Shown piece by piece: positions 1 to 11,717 of a stretch of 58,500 nt of DNA. Source of the DNA: Apostichopus japonicus (Eukaryota; Echinodermata; Holothuroidea; Aspidochirotida; Stichopodidae); the NCBI RefSeq assembly GCF_037975245.1, contig NC_092565.1, positions 5,404,499-5,462,998 of the forward strand. Reading direction: 5' to 3'. The translations under genes and the position numbers were made by a program. The notes beneath the pieces were generated by a model. That model had not been told where the DNA came from and did no database searches. It was given only the letters and a program-made list of their open reading frames with translations. Positions within the stretch are counted from its first letter, which is position 1. Every line of letters starts with the position of its first letter.

Positions 1-107
1 GTAGTTTGACATTTTCCATTTTCGATTGAATTTGACGAACCGTGAAATATTATAGTCAGGTGCATTTTAACAAGGTCAGACAATATAAATATAAATATAT
101 ATATATA

Positions 108-673
<566 letters not shown>

Positions 674-3600
674 CCATTTTAACAAATTACCATTTGCCTT
701 CAAATTCTGAATAAATCTAATTAAGCCATTGTAAGGTATGAAGATTACATCCCAGATTCTTATACGCATTCAAATCATGCAAAGCATCAACTCCCCGTTT
801 AACTGCCTAATGAGAGGGAATTTTGTGAATTATAACGTCATATAGGCTATACAGATGTTTACAAATACGAATAAGAAAGGACTCGAGTTGAGAATACTAT
901 ACGACAAGAGTACACACACAATACCGAGTTTGTTATGCTATAGTCTTACATAAGTTATCGAACAAGCAAGTAAGAAAAATGCAGCTTGGCAGGTTGATAC
1001 TCTTGAAAGGTAAGACATATTTCACTTAATGTAAACGCACTTTTAAAGAAGATGAGGCCGATCAAGGAAGCTTCTGGTAAAGAGGATAGAGTTACGAATC
1101 CTCAGTGATGGCAAGAAGAACGATGTCGCGAAAGAGTCACGAGTGAAGGATATCTCTGGATATCCAAAAGTAATATCACGAATGAATGACAGAATTCTCT
1201 CTCTCTCTCTTTATTTCTTTCTGTAACAGATGCCTTTCAAGGATCTGTTTCATCTCGAGTTGTGTTAGGATATATATACAAGTAAATGATAATATAAAAA
1301 TGTTAGATGAAAAAAAATATATAATTTTTTTTTTTAAAATGAAGGTTTATTGAAATTTAAAACAGCAATAGAGTAATATCAAAATAATATATATAAACAG
1401 CGCATATACGAATGAGTGTAAAGGGTCGTTGAGAATATCATTGGTTTATTTACAGATATATTTACGTAATGTGGTAATGTGGAAATAAATCGATTATTTA
1501 TACCATTAAGTATAAATTAATGATATTATCAATTAAATTCTTGATATTATTAACCGATTTCGCGTTGTAAACTACTATGCAGTTACATAATGATATCCTT
1601 ATTGCTGATCATTTTTTGATATCATTTTGATATCAATGATTTTGATATCAATAATTATCATTTTTTGCTGCATTTTTTGTATCATCAGCTCAATATCAAT
1701 GATTAGAAATCATTTTAAAATAACATAATTAAGTGGCGTTCTTCATGCACGTATGTATGCATTTATACAAATGTATGATTATCAATTTGAGCTTGTTTCT
1801 TTATCTATGTAGCCTATGTACTTTTTCATGCATCAATTAATAAAATACATACACGCATACATACTACATACAAACATGCATGTCTTTATGTATGTGTGTA
1901 TACAACATGCCCGTTTCATGTAGAGGTCCCCACAAGTACTGTTAATAACAATGAACCGAAAATATCAATCAAATGAAGGAAACCAAATACCTATCCAATC
2001 TTCGAGCTTGGTCTGATTTTTCAAATAGAATTTCACAGATTTTTGACGTAAGTTGGTTACGTTAGAGTTCTGTTTGATCAATCAAAGGTGAATTCAAACT
2101 CCTGGTGGAAAAATAGACCATATTAAAGCAATAGTGAAGTTTCATGCTCAAGCTTTTGATTATTATTATTATTTAAGACTTTACGTAGAAACGTTTAGGT
2201 TAAATTCACGTCTTCGTATAACTTGTACCGTAAATGATCAAAACACATTAAATTCAGTTTTAGCTTAGTTTAGTCTGCATTTCATCGGAAGAGGTAAATA
2301 GAGCCTTGTTTACAAAATATGAGTAAAATAAAGAAACGAATTGAACATCAATGTCATCGAAAAAGAAAGAAAGATAAGTCAATCACTAAAAAATGAAGGA
2401 AAATGTATCAAAGACAGTAACGGAAAGAAATCAAAAGAAAACAAGATCGCAAAAGAACTAAATATTTTTGTAAATATTCTCAGCTGTTTAAAATATTCTT
2501 CTCTAGAAATCATATAAAGTCAACGGTTTGAAAGACTTTCCTTATATTACAAAGTATTCAAAAAGCTATTCATGTTATCTCTAGTTGAGAGGTTTGCTAT
2601 ATAAGTCAAATATTCTTTCGAAGTAAAAACGGAAGATGCAACTATACATTGGTGCACTCATCTCTTAAGTTTCCATTATTATGTAATAAATATTTATATT
2701 AAGATTAGTTCACTTTCTAAAATAATTGCATTGCGCAATAATCAGTTGCGTATATACCACGATAACTACCAATGCAGTATATATCGTTGTTGTTGTTGTT
2801 GTACGAAAAGCAACTTAAAAGGAACTAGTTTTGTTTCATCTCGTATATATGTCCTATGTGACGTCACATATTTTGAAAGTCGCAAAAACAAGAATTAAGG
2901 ATAAAATAGTATTCATAGAAATTATTAGAATTGATGAAACCGTTACTTTTGGAAGAGACATTTGCAACGTCATCAGCAACTTTTTCCTTAAAGGAGCATT
3001 CCGTATATCGTAATTATGATTTGAGACGCAGAGACAGAAAAGAAGAAGAAGAAGATGATGAAGAAGGAGAGAAGAAGAAGAAACAGAGTTCAATCATACT
3101 TTCGTTGACAAAGTAGGACTAATTCTTGACCTCGCGTTCATCGAATATTCGACACAAATTCCGATTGATACGGTTGAAGGGGTTCCTAGAGGGGTCACAG
3201 TAGGTCCTGCGTGCCCCCGTGAGGCAGATATGAAACGCCTTTGAAAGTTCTGACGTGACAGGGAAATCATCTCGTGACAGTTGTACCTGATTTTATCGCG
3301 TTATTAAAGGTCACCGTTAGCCTGTATGTAGATGTAGAAGTTTCGATTACAACTGGGTCAAAGATTTTTTATTTAAACCTTGAAAGTATTTCTGTCAATT
3401 CCTTTGGTGACGTGACCTGATATCATAATAATAAAATATAAAAAGAACAACAGCAATTTGAAAGCGCTTTGACTACTGAATGACCCTGGATATATAGAGT
3501 TACCGCCCGCAGCTAGAGTCTTACAGACCCAACGCGATAATACACTCGCCTGCTGTCAAAAACCTAATGGTATATATGTAAGAGTAATTATGATACCATA

Positions 3601-5170
3601 GGACGCTGAGGTGATTGCAAACATCTGAATTGTTAGAAAGCTTTGTTTTTCTTTAAGAAATTTATCGTCATAAAAAAGTGAAGTAAATTAAAGACGTCAA
3701 TTCACATCTTGTGATTTTGCACCTGCGAACTGCTTTTTATATTACTTTTACCACCGGTATAATATTTGAAAATACTTATTGTGTATTTCGTTCGGCAATT
3801 GAGCATATAAAATAAATCTACCAATCGAATATGTGTTGACTTTTGCAGTATCATGGTAGGACTTTTGTAGTATTAGTAGTTTTGTAGTATTAATATAGCT
3901 CATGGCATTAAATGGCATTTTTGATATAACTCCAACCCCACAATTTTAAATGGTATAAACATGGTTGCGAAGTCACGGATTCACTTTGCGCCTATAATAT
4001 ATCCAACATAGGTGGACCACATGTTCCATTAAAGAGAAACCGTACAGGTGCCTATTTTGCCAAACTTATAGGTGATAAAAAAATACTTCAATACACCCCC
4101 CCCCCCCACAGATGATTTTTGCCATCCCAAATTTCTTACACTGACTAAAACTTTGTATTGTTTTAATCCTCTGCAGCCTGAGTCGAAAGCCGGCGTATTC
4201 AGAGACAAGGATCAAATAAAGTCAAGCTGAGTGGGTCTTTTTTGCCCTTCTGATTATTTACTGGCTTTTAGCATCGATAATTCTCTTCATTTAGTTAATT
4301 AAACTTCGCTTGACTCTAATGTTCAAGTTATCAGTTACAATATTTTCTATGTATTAAGTGACAATAAATATTAAGATGTAATTGGTCTTAAATTTTGGTA
4401 CACTTGCAATGGCTATGAGAAGGTGTATTTTTTTGGGTGGGGGGGGGGGGGCAGGGACCAGCGACAGAGGCCCTTGAAATTATTTAATTATTTGGGCAAT
4501 CTGACAGAGTGAATCCGTGATGTCACAATCATTTTATGATATTAAAAGTTGAGAGAGTTCCAAATGCCATTTGCTCACAGTCTGTTTATGTTAGATAAGT
4601 ATGTGATGCATTTGCCGCTTTGGTGCTTTTTGGTATTTTTCATGTAATCTTTGATTTTTCTCAAACCCTCTGGACTATTCTTTTTAAGTTCAATCGCGAT
4701 TGTTAACGTCAAGCGGTATACTAAAAGCTAAACTTCAGGTGCAAAAAACCTCTTTTCGGGATCATAAGGGAGAAATTTACAGAAACGAATAACCTGAGGC
4801 AGTTTGCTTATTGCTCACATATACAGTTAGGTATAACATACGTGGCACTTTGGCGGCCTTTGTGACCTATTTATATTAGATTTGTTTCATTTAATTATTT
4901 CTTTAAATTTTCAATAGAATCTCACATATCTATCAAATTTCGTCTGTTTTTTTTTATTCCTGGATATTCCATTCAAAGTACAGAAGTCAGCAATTTTCAA
5001 TTTTTTAACTATACTCATGATGTATGACGTTACTAACTTACTGCCCTCACGCATAAGTTGATCAAACGCGGCTACTACGCAGAAATTAATATTATAATAA
5101 TATAATATATATAATTATATACGCAAAATCTGTCTAGCTTTAATGATTGCACATCGGGTAAGTGCATTGG
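674..5170. other. Non-coding stretch with simple repeats
   Basis: No gene was recognised. It holds a TGATATCA-rich patch (about 1600-1720), TGTTGTTGTTG (2788-2803), a GTGACGTCAC palindrome (2858-2867, CRE-like), a GAAGAA purine run (3037-3085), and poly(C) and poly(G) tracts near 4097 and 4440. Confidence 0.6.
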
Positions 5171-5290
5171 AACATATATATATATATACATACATACATA
5201 TATATATATATATACACGCTAATATGTACGCATATTATATATATGTAATATTTATAATTATACATACTGGTTTTGTACTGACAACTTTAG

Positions 5291-5454
5291 ACTGGAAGGG
5301 TTTTGCAATCGAGGAAGTCACTATTGACGTCGATTCGTTTAATGTCCTTCTGTTCCTTGAAGCAAGATTGAATATTTTAGAGTCAAGCAAATCAATAGGC
5401 TTTTTTGTTGTTAGTGAGCTGCGGTCTCACGAGAGAACCGTAAACCTCTTACAG
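5291..5454 (+). CDS. Exon-like segment of an unrecognised gene (candidate)
   Basis: An open frame without simple-sequence bias (DWKGFAIEEVTIDVD..., ending SHERTVNLLQ) lies between a possible acceptor (CAACTTTAG) and a GTATGA donor. It ends in phase 0 and could join 5886-5918, which supplies a stop. I do not recognise the protein and found no upstream exon. Confidence 0.22.
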
Positions 5455-5607
5455 GTATGATGGATGAAATATAAAACTAAAATATCAAGTCAAAGAAATG
5501 CAAGATGGTAGAGTACTCGTGCATTTAAATTCTTCTCATTGTCAAACAAACAGACCAGACTGTCAACTTGTAATAATTAAATTAGTGGCACCTTTTAAAT
5601 TACATTT

Positions 5608-5612
5608 TATAC

Positions 5613-5693
<81 letters not shown>

Positions 5694-5821
5694 AATATAT
5701 ATATATATATATGTATATATAAATATATATGTATATATATATATATGTATATGTATATATATATGTATATATATATATATAAATATATATTTATATACAT
5801 ATATGTATATATGTATATACA
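5608..5821. repeat. (TA)n microsatellite
   Basis: Long TATATA run interrupted by TGTATA and AAATATA variants. The chance frames on both strands are Tyr-Ile repeats. Confidence 0.95.
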
Positions 5822-5885
5822 TGTCCAATATCTGTCATATCAAACATGTTTTAAACTAACCAGAAGTGGTTGTTTATTTTTGCAG

Positions 5886-5918
5886 GCTGCAAGCAAAAAA
5901 AGTCGATGCTTTGTTTAA
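5886..5918 (+). CDS. Possible terminal exon of the same unrecognised gene
   Basis: After a TTTTTGCAG acceptor, the phase-0 frame reads [10 protein letters not shown] and TAA. Its phase matches the donor at 5455. It is too short to be independent evidence. Confidence 0.18.
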   Translation, partial: AASKKSRCFV

Positions 5919-6896
5919 GATTTTAACAGGAATTCACTAATAGTCTGGCTTCCATACAAGCTGAAATGTAAATAAATCACGTGAATAGACTTTAGCCGGG
6001 TTAAAGATTTGCAATTTTTGAAAATCTTAATCTATGCTCATGAAAATAGTTTTTGCGAAAGATGTGCGCAATATTCTTATAAGCATGTTCTCTATGGAGA
6101 TATCATTCTCTAGAGGGGATGTATACCATCACATCGTATACACACATTGACAATCTACTTTGGCAGACATTTTGTAAACCTCAATAGTCGATTCCATAAA
6201 AGTACACACAGATTCCCTTTTTAATTAACAAATAACCTAAGGGTTACGAATCTGTATCCAGTGATTAACAAAAGCCGATATGATTGATTTATTGATCCGC
6301 CCGTCTTGTAACTTCTTTAAAAGTATGATACAAAACAAACGAAAGCGATCTTATTCGTGACATCCAGGCCATATATACTTCATCGAGATGCCCCTGGCTA
6401 GCCTACATACTTGGATTCTGGTTACACATTATTCCGAGGTTAACATTACAAATACAAATGTGAAACGTACGATAGAAAAGATAACCCTTTTTTTTTTTAG
6501 CGTTCATCGACTTATAAATCATGTTAATGATATGAGTATGTATTCAAGTTTCAACGCCTCGTAATTTGTGAAGCTCCATCGACCGCGGGCCTTAATCGTC
6601 ATGTATTGAGTTAAGCTTACATACTTAAGGAGAAATGCCGGCAAAATCGGCCTGAGATTATTTTATTAACGGAATTACAGGTTTAGCAATTTATTCTTGC
6701 TTGGGGTTGATGGTTCTTGGTGAAAGAAAAAAGCGGAAAACGACTGTGAGACTTATAGGTCTACACTTTTCGCATAAACAAGGATACTTATGCTCAATTG
6801 AAACCACCATATGAGGCTCTTATAAAGTACAATGAATATGAATTGATGTGTGTCGCACGTTTTTATGATATTGAATGATGAAATCGGCCTTATATA
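5919..6896. other. Non-coding stretch, nothing recognised
   Basis: AT-rich unique sequence with no exon-like frame, no clear repeat and no RNA gene. Confidence 0.5.
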
Positions 6897-6934
6897 CTCT
6901 CTTAAAATGTTAGACTGAAAAATTCAGTCTTCTT
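6897..6934. repeat. Left terminal inverted repeat
   Basis: The 13-bp exact end is followed by an AGACTGAAAAATTCAGTCT near-palindrome that pairs with the right end with a few mismatches and one indel. Confidence 0.7.
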
Positions 6935-7343
6935 TGAGACTGAAATTTTTTTCAGTGTTATACACTGAGTTTAGACTGAGAAACACTCTACTTAGACTGT
7001 ATTATCAGTTACACCGTTCAGTCGCTGTTTTGGACTGACTTTATTAACCAATCAGCTAATCACATGTGGCATGTCATCTTACCATTTTCAGTCTCTGTAT
7101 TCCACTGAAAAATGTATCCAATCAGAGAACAGAAATGCGTCTACGTCATCCGAAAACTTGCAAATACGCCGCACAAAAATAAGTGTGACAACGAGCGCTA
7201 CAACTTGTGTACATATATACTACTATATTCTTCGCTTAGCCAGGTACTCGCTGTACTGTACGTACACACGCCGTACACACAGCTAGGCATGAACGAGACA
7301 GACGACCGTATGTCTAAGCTAGAGTAAAGGTTATAAATTAGCA

Positions 7344-7413
7344 ATGGCTGAGTCTTTAAGAACTTTTCTTACAAATAAAGGTTTCCACGAAGAAGTGATA
7401 ACAGTGTTCGAGG
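7344..7413 (+). CDS. Candidate first coding exon of a SAM-like protein (partial)
   Basis: An ATG at 7344 opens 23 codons plus one base (MAESLRTFLTNK then GFHEEVITVFE) and runs into a GTATGT donor at 7414. The pattern of a short acidic-basic helix followed by a G-F/L-x-E-x-V-x-x-F-E helix resembles the start of a sterile alpha motif, as seen in repeat-borne SAMD3-like genes of aquatic animals. Two CCAATCA motifs at about 7048 and 7113 lie upstream. The following exons were not found, so the gene may be decayed or its remaining exons unrecognised. The SAM assignment is from pattern memory only. Confidence 0.38.
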
Positions 7414-7576
7414 GTATGTATGTATGTTTTTTGTTGTTTTCCAATTAATACAGAATAAAAGCTTGGCAGTTCGTAACGTTAGTTATTCTAGGCTTGTGCG
7501 CGAGGTAGGCCTAGCTAGGCTGTACTATAGCAAATAGGGCCTAGGCTGTTGTTATAATTGGTGGGGCCTATTAACA

Positions 7577-7745
7577 CGATCGTCGGGCGAATAAGCACGC
7601 CGGTCCTGCATATGTACCCGATCGTCGGGCAAATCAGCCCGCCTGTCCTGCGTATGTACCCGATCGTCGGCAAATCAGCCCGCCTGTCCTGCATATGTAC
7701 CCGATCGTCGGGCGAATAAGCACGCTTGTCCTGCAGTATGTACTC
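7577..7745. repeat. Tandem repeat, about 42-bp unit (CGATCGTCGGG...)
   Basis: Units begin near 7577, 7620, 7661, 7702 and 7744. Each has CGATCGTCGGG, then an A/T-variable spacer, GCNCGC, TGTCCTGC and ATATGTAC. Two further units lie at about 7920 and 7962. Confidence 0.8.
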
Positions 7746-7913
7746 GATCGTCCCAAAATGAATCTAGGCTAGGTTAACCTCATAACAAATACTTGGACAT
7801 AATAATGCTCAAGAAATTGCAAAACACAGTACTATTATGCATAGATTGTAAGCACCCTTAATTATTTGAAAAATGTAGTGACTGCTACAGCCATTACAGC
7901 ATGAAGCTATCAC
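7719..7913. repeat. Duplicated block, copy 1 (about 190 bp)
   Basis: This segment (from AAGCACGCTTGTC through GCATGAAGCTATCACG) recurs nearly unchanged at 7978-8177, with only small substitutions and indels, indicating a recent segmental duplication within the repeat array. Confidence 0.85.
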
Positions 7914-7977
7914 GGTACCAGATCGTTGGGCAAATTAGCCCGCCTGTCCTGCATATGAACCCAATCGTCGGGCGAAT

Positions 7978-8177
7978 AAGCACGCTTGTCAGGACTGCAA
8001 TATGTACTCGATCGTCCCAAATGAATCTAGGCTAGGTTAACCTCATAACAAATACTTGAACATAATAATGCTCAAGAAATTGCAAAACACAGTACTATTA
8101 TGCATAGATTGTAAGCACCCTTAATTATTTGAAAAAATGTAGTGACTTCTACAGCCATTACAGCATGAAGCTAACAC
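7978..8177. repeat. Duplicated block, copy 2 (about 190 bp)
   Basis: Near-identical to 7719-7913. It differs by a few bases, including a short insertion after CTTGTC and one extra A in a poly-A run. Confidence 0.85.
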
Positions 8178-10735
8178 GATTCTGTTAAACCATTACCATT
8201 GTATTTAAATCATGTGGAAACTGGAAAAGAATTGGTATGCTTTTGTTATTTTATTAAACATATAGTGGGCCATCAGTCTTTATTATAAGATTTTACAGTA
8301 ATATTACCATTCACTAATGTTATGAAATCAGTTTCTTTTACAAGCAGATAGACATATTAGTGAAATCAGTAGGCTAAAATGTAAATCATATTCCTTGTTC
8401 ACTGGTTTTCTATGCTGATGTAATGGAATCAGGAGATGTCATGAACAATTTATCCTTAAAAAGAGAAATTTCTGAAAACAACTAACAACAAACCTTGCTT
8501 GGTAACCATGTACCTGCCAAAATCAACATGATAACCCATAAATGTTAGGTTGAATTTGAATCCACCTTCACATAACACATCTCACCCGCCATGGATGACA
8601 TATTGCTGCCTATCGTGAATTGATATATCTCCTTTGTACAATGCCAGTCATGTTCTTGTTTCTCCATTCTCTCCTAAATATTATTCTAGTCTAGTCTCTC
8701 TACCTCTCAACATATCTTTTTTTAAGAATGTTTTGATTTATACCATATTGCTTGTCCTTTATCACATTTATTTTTATCTTCACCAAACAGGAGGGCACAG
8801 ATATTGAGAGTGCAGCACAGGGCAGACAAGGACAATATTGACAGCCTTTCATCCTATCTCTCGGACCAGAATTGAACCCCAAACAATTCTTCATTGTGGC
8901 AGATAAACTGGCCATTCCAGCTGGGACAGAGGCGTAGAACATACATTTAACATAGACTATGCTCCCCCTCTACAACACTAGTTTTGTGTATGGAATTTTG
9001 CAACCAACAGAAGTGAAGTCTCTCGTCCGTATCCATGCCACATCTATAAGGGCAGCCAGCATGGAGTTACTTCAAGGAGTGAATGTTACTTTTTTATTGC
9101 TCTGTAGTCCGGAACCACGTGTGTCAGCATGGAGTAGCTTTAAAAGGGTGTGAAGACTCGCGCAAAAAGAACGTCTAATGCCGGTAATCTGACCTAGTTT
9201 CGAATGAGGTGTAACAGAAGTGTTAGACACTGCCATCGATCCCAGAAAATACAAACACAGCTTGCTACCGTCGGTAATTAGACACTAGTGTACAGTCAGT
9301 ACATACAGCTACGGTCAATACCCACATTACAGTGTATAAACGATACAGCGATGAACATCTCAGGTCCAACTAAAGATATCAAGGTATCATGTTTCATTAC
9401 TGTCTGTCTTTTTTAGCGACACGAACAAACATCACTTGCAAGCAACAGAAAGTTAACTTTTTCAGATGGCTGCATGCTGTTTGGGACAAATCTTCAATGC
9501 CTTTAAGGAGTAACTAACACATACCCTAAAACGTTAAATTGATTACCCGGAGTTTACAAACAGTTTTATATGAATAGGGAGGGCTCCAGAAATAAATATT
9601 TAATTGATTTTTGGTTTTTAAAAATGTTTTTTAATGATACTGATCTAATTATGAATGTAATTAAACAAACACCTAGTTGCCAAAAAAACTTTGTTGTATG
9701 ATTTTTCGAGCATGTTATTTTAATGTTTACTTTAATGTTCCTACATTTCACTGCACTCACTATGTTGAAGGTTTATTTAATTAAGCAATTAATTAAGCTA
9801 ATATTATTTATTGTGCACAATATTCCATAATTTGTTCCATGAAAAGCAAGTAACCTGATTATTATAAAGTCAGTAACTGTAGAAAATTCCATTTGAGAAT
9901 ATCCTTTCCTCATTATTCCCCCCCCCCCCCCATTGTTTTTAAATTTTAGTGATGTAATGAGTCAAAACTGTTTTCAATTTTTTAGTCGACTCTCGAGTGA
10001 CATTTCTTTTTCAGCTAGAGGCCGACATTAAAGGATTCACGTGAGATAATTTATAAAACTTTAAAATTTGATTGAAATCCCAATCAAAATCACTATATAT
10101 GATTACTATCAGAAAGTTAAGAAATAATTGAGGGTGGTATAATAGTCACATGTACTGTTTTTGCATACAAATTTGCTTTATATGAATGCCATATCATGAA
10201 ATCGTGAATGCAGTATATAATAATTCATGTTTATCTAATAGCCATTATGAAGTTTGTGCCATTCTGTCAACTGCTTGCTTGTAACATTTTGTTTTGTGTG
10301 TGCTGGATAATGACTTTCAGCAATCGCCAATCTATATCATTGAAACACAAAGTATTAAATGTTCACCGCACTGATATATAGTTTGACCATTCCTAATATT
10401 TTATAAATAACCTGCTGAAAATTTGTCATATGTTTCCCCCATTTTGAAATCATTCTAAGAAAATTGTTGCTACTATACATTAATGATTCACAACTGGAAA
10501 AAAGGCAATGTACCAGATCCATTGTACTATCGTCGTGTTTCCATCATATCCCTTTTGTAAAGGCAGGATCGTATAGTTACTATATCCTTTACAGTGGAAA
10601 ATTTAAAGTTCAGTGAGATCGGGAGATGGGATCAGCTGGGTATATAACCACTCAATTTACAGCTGTGTTGTCAATGAATTCCAGGGTATTACCACCTGGT
10701 GGTGACATACAAAGAATTTAAAGTGCTTTCTGTTA
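8178..10735. other. Interior of the 4.8-kb unit without intact genes
   Basis: Apart from the decayed relic near 8.8-9.0 kb it is AT-rich with a poly(C) tract near 9920. No transposase was recognised in any frame. Confidence 0.5.
8790..9030 (+). pseudogene. Decayed C-terminal exon, SAMD3-like (tentative)
   Basis: After a possible CACCAAACAG acceptor at 8790, one frame encodes QFFIVADKLAIPAGTEA (8884-8934) and then a stop. Another frame just downstream encodes VEHTFNIDYAPPLQ (from about 8935) and then a stop. The pair resembles the VVDxxxIP...YVFNxxYAPxL C-terminus of SAMD3-like repeat genes, with a frameshift and stops between. It lies in the same transposon-like unit as the SAM-like exon and on the same strand. 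Function is presumably lost. Confidence 0.3.
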
Positions 10736-10838
10736 CAGTGGTGTTGCCAGACATTTGAATCTTGGTTGGTGATATGTCTATTTGTGAATTCCTTCTCGGG
10801 GAAGGGGTTGCCCAGGCCACCCATTGGCGACACCACTG
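10736..10838. mobile_element. hAT-type MITE, 103 bp
   Basis: It begins CAGTGGTGTTGCCA and ends TGGCGACACCACTG, which are inverted repeats with one mismatch and the CAGTG start typical of hAT superfamily ends. The flanks TTCTGTTA and ATCTGTTC agree at 6 of 8 positions, as expected for an aged 8-bp target duplication. No coding capacity. It is nested inside the 4.8-kb unit. Confidence 0.72.
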
Positions 10839-11679
10839 ATCTGTTCTCAGCTCACCTAATCCTTTCCAAAAAAATTAAAGAACATTTTAGATCCAGGCCC
10901 AATTCAAGCAGAAATTTGACAGATTAATATTGAACTGAAAATATGTCACTGTTATGTAAAGTATCTTTATAATTTGAACGTTTGTTGCAAAGATAACATG
11001 TTTTGTTGAACATCCCTCAGAATATTGTAGTTTTGATTTCTGTTTTTTTTTAATATATTAAAAATTATATAAGAATATATAAGTGGGTTAGTGGGAATAA
11101 AATTACTGTTCGGTGGATATTGACAATTATATTTCTTGATGGAATACCATTTTTAATGTACTTTGTGTGTGACTGTCACAATGATTTTCTGGTCTTTATA
11201 GCCTAACATGATTGGATGTGAAGGTGAAGTCACTCCATGAAGTAGCACCTTTCAGTAAATTCCCCTGCATTAACAGATCATTGAATGTTGTCTTAATGAC
11301 CTTAACTGCATCTTTATTGAAGAATTCCAGCACTTAGCCAACACGGAGGATCTATAGAAAAGCTTGTTCAATCCAGAATTTGCAATTTATAAAATTGACA
11401 GTATAGCTGTGATGTGTAATAATTCAGTCTAAAGGACCGACTGTTCAGTCTGATATCAGTCTTATAGACTGAAAGTATTCAATCTTATTAAGACTGGTGC
11501 TGCAATAAATCAGTCTAAACTGCTGACTGTTCACTCTAAAGTGGTTTGATTTTCAGTCTATTAGACTGAAGAGTATTTAGTCTAATTAAGACTGACCTTC
11601 AGTCTTTACATTTCAGACTGGAATTCAGTCTAAGTAGTCTGATCCCTTATCCCATCCATCATTAGACTGAAATTTCAGT

Positions 11680-11717
11680 CGATTAGACTGAAATTTCAGT
11701 CTCTCATTTTAAGAGAG
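11680..11717. repeat. Right terminal inverted repeat
   Basis: Reverse complement of the left end: CATTTTAAGAGAG at 11705-11717 preceded by AGACTGAAATTTCAGTCT. Confidence 0.7.

Larger units (their letters stand above)
6897..11717. mobile_element. Transposon-like unit with terminal inverted repeats and AGACTG/CAGTCT arms (4.8 kb)
   Basis: The ends 6897-6909 and 11705-11717 are exact 13-bp inverted repeats (CTCTCTTAAAATG inward from the left). The match continues imperfectly to about 37 bp through an AGACTGAAA...TTCAGTCT palindrome. The left arm (6910-7100) and right arm (11425-11705) are crowded with AGACTG and CAGTCT in both orientations, like the subterminal repeats bound by transposases. 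No convincing target-site duplication is visible at the edges, and no transposase ORF survives. Inside are a SAM-like exon, tandem repeats, a decayed coding relic and a nested hAT-type MITE. The superfamily is unknown to me. Confidence 0.72.
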
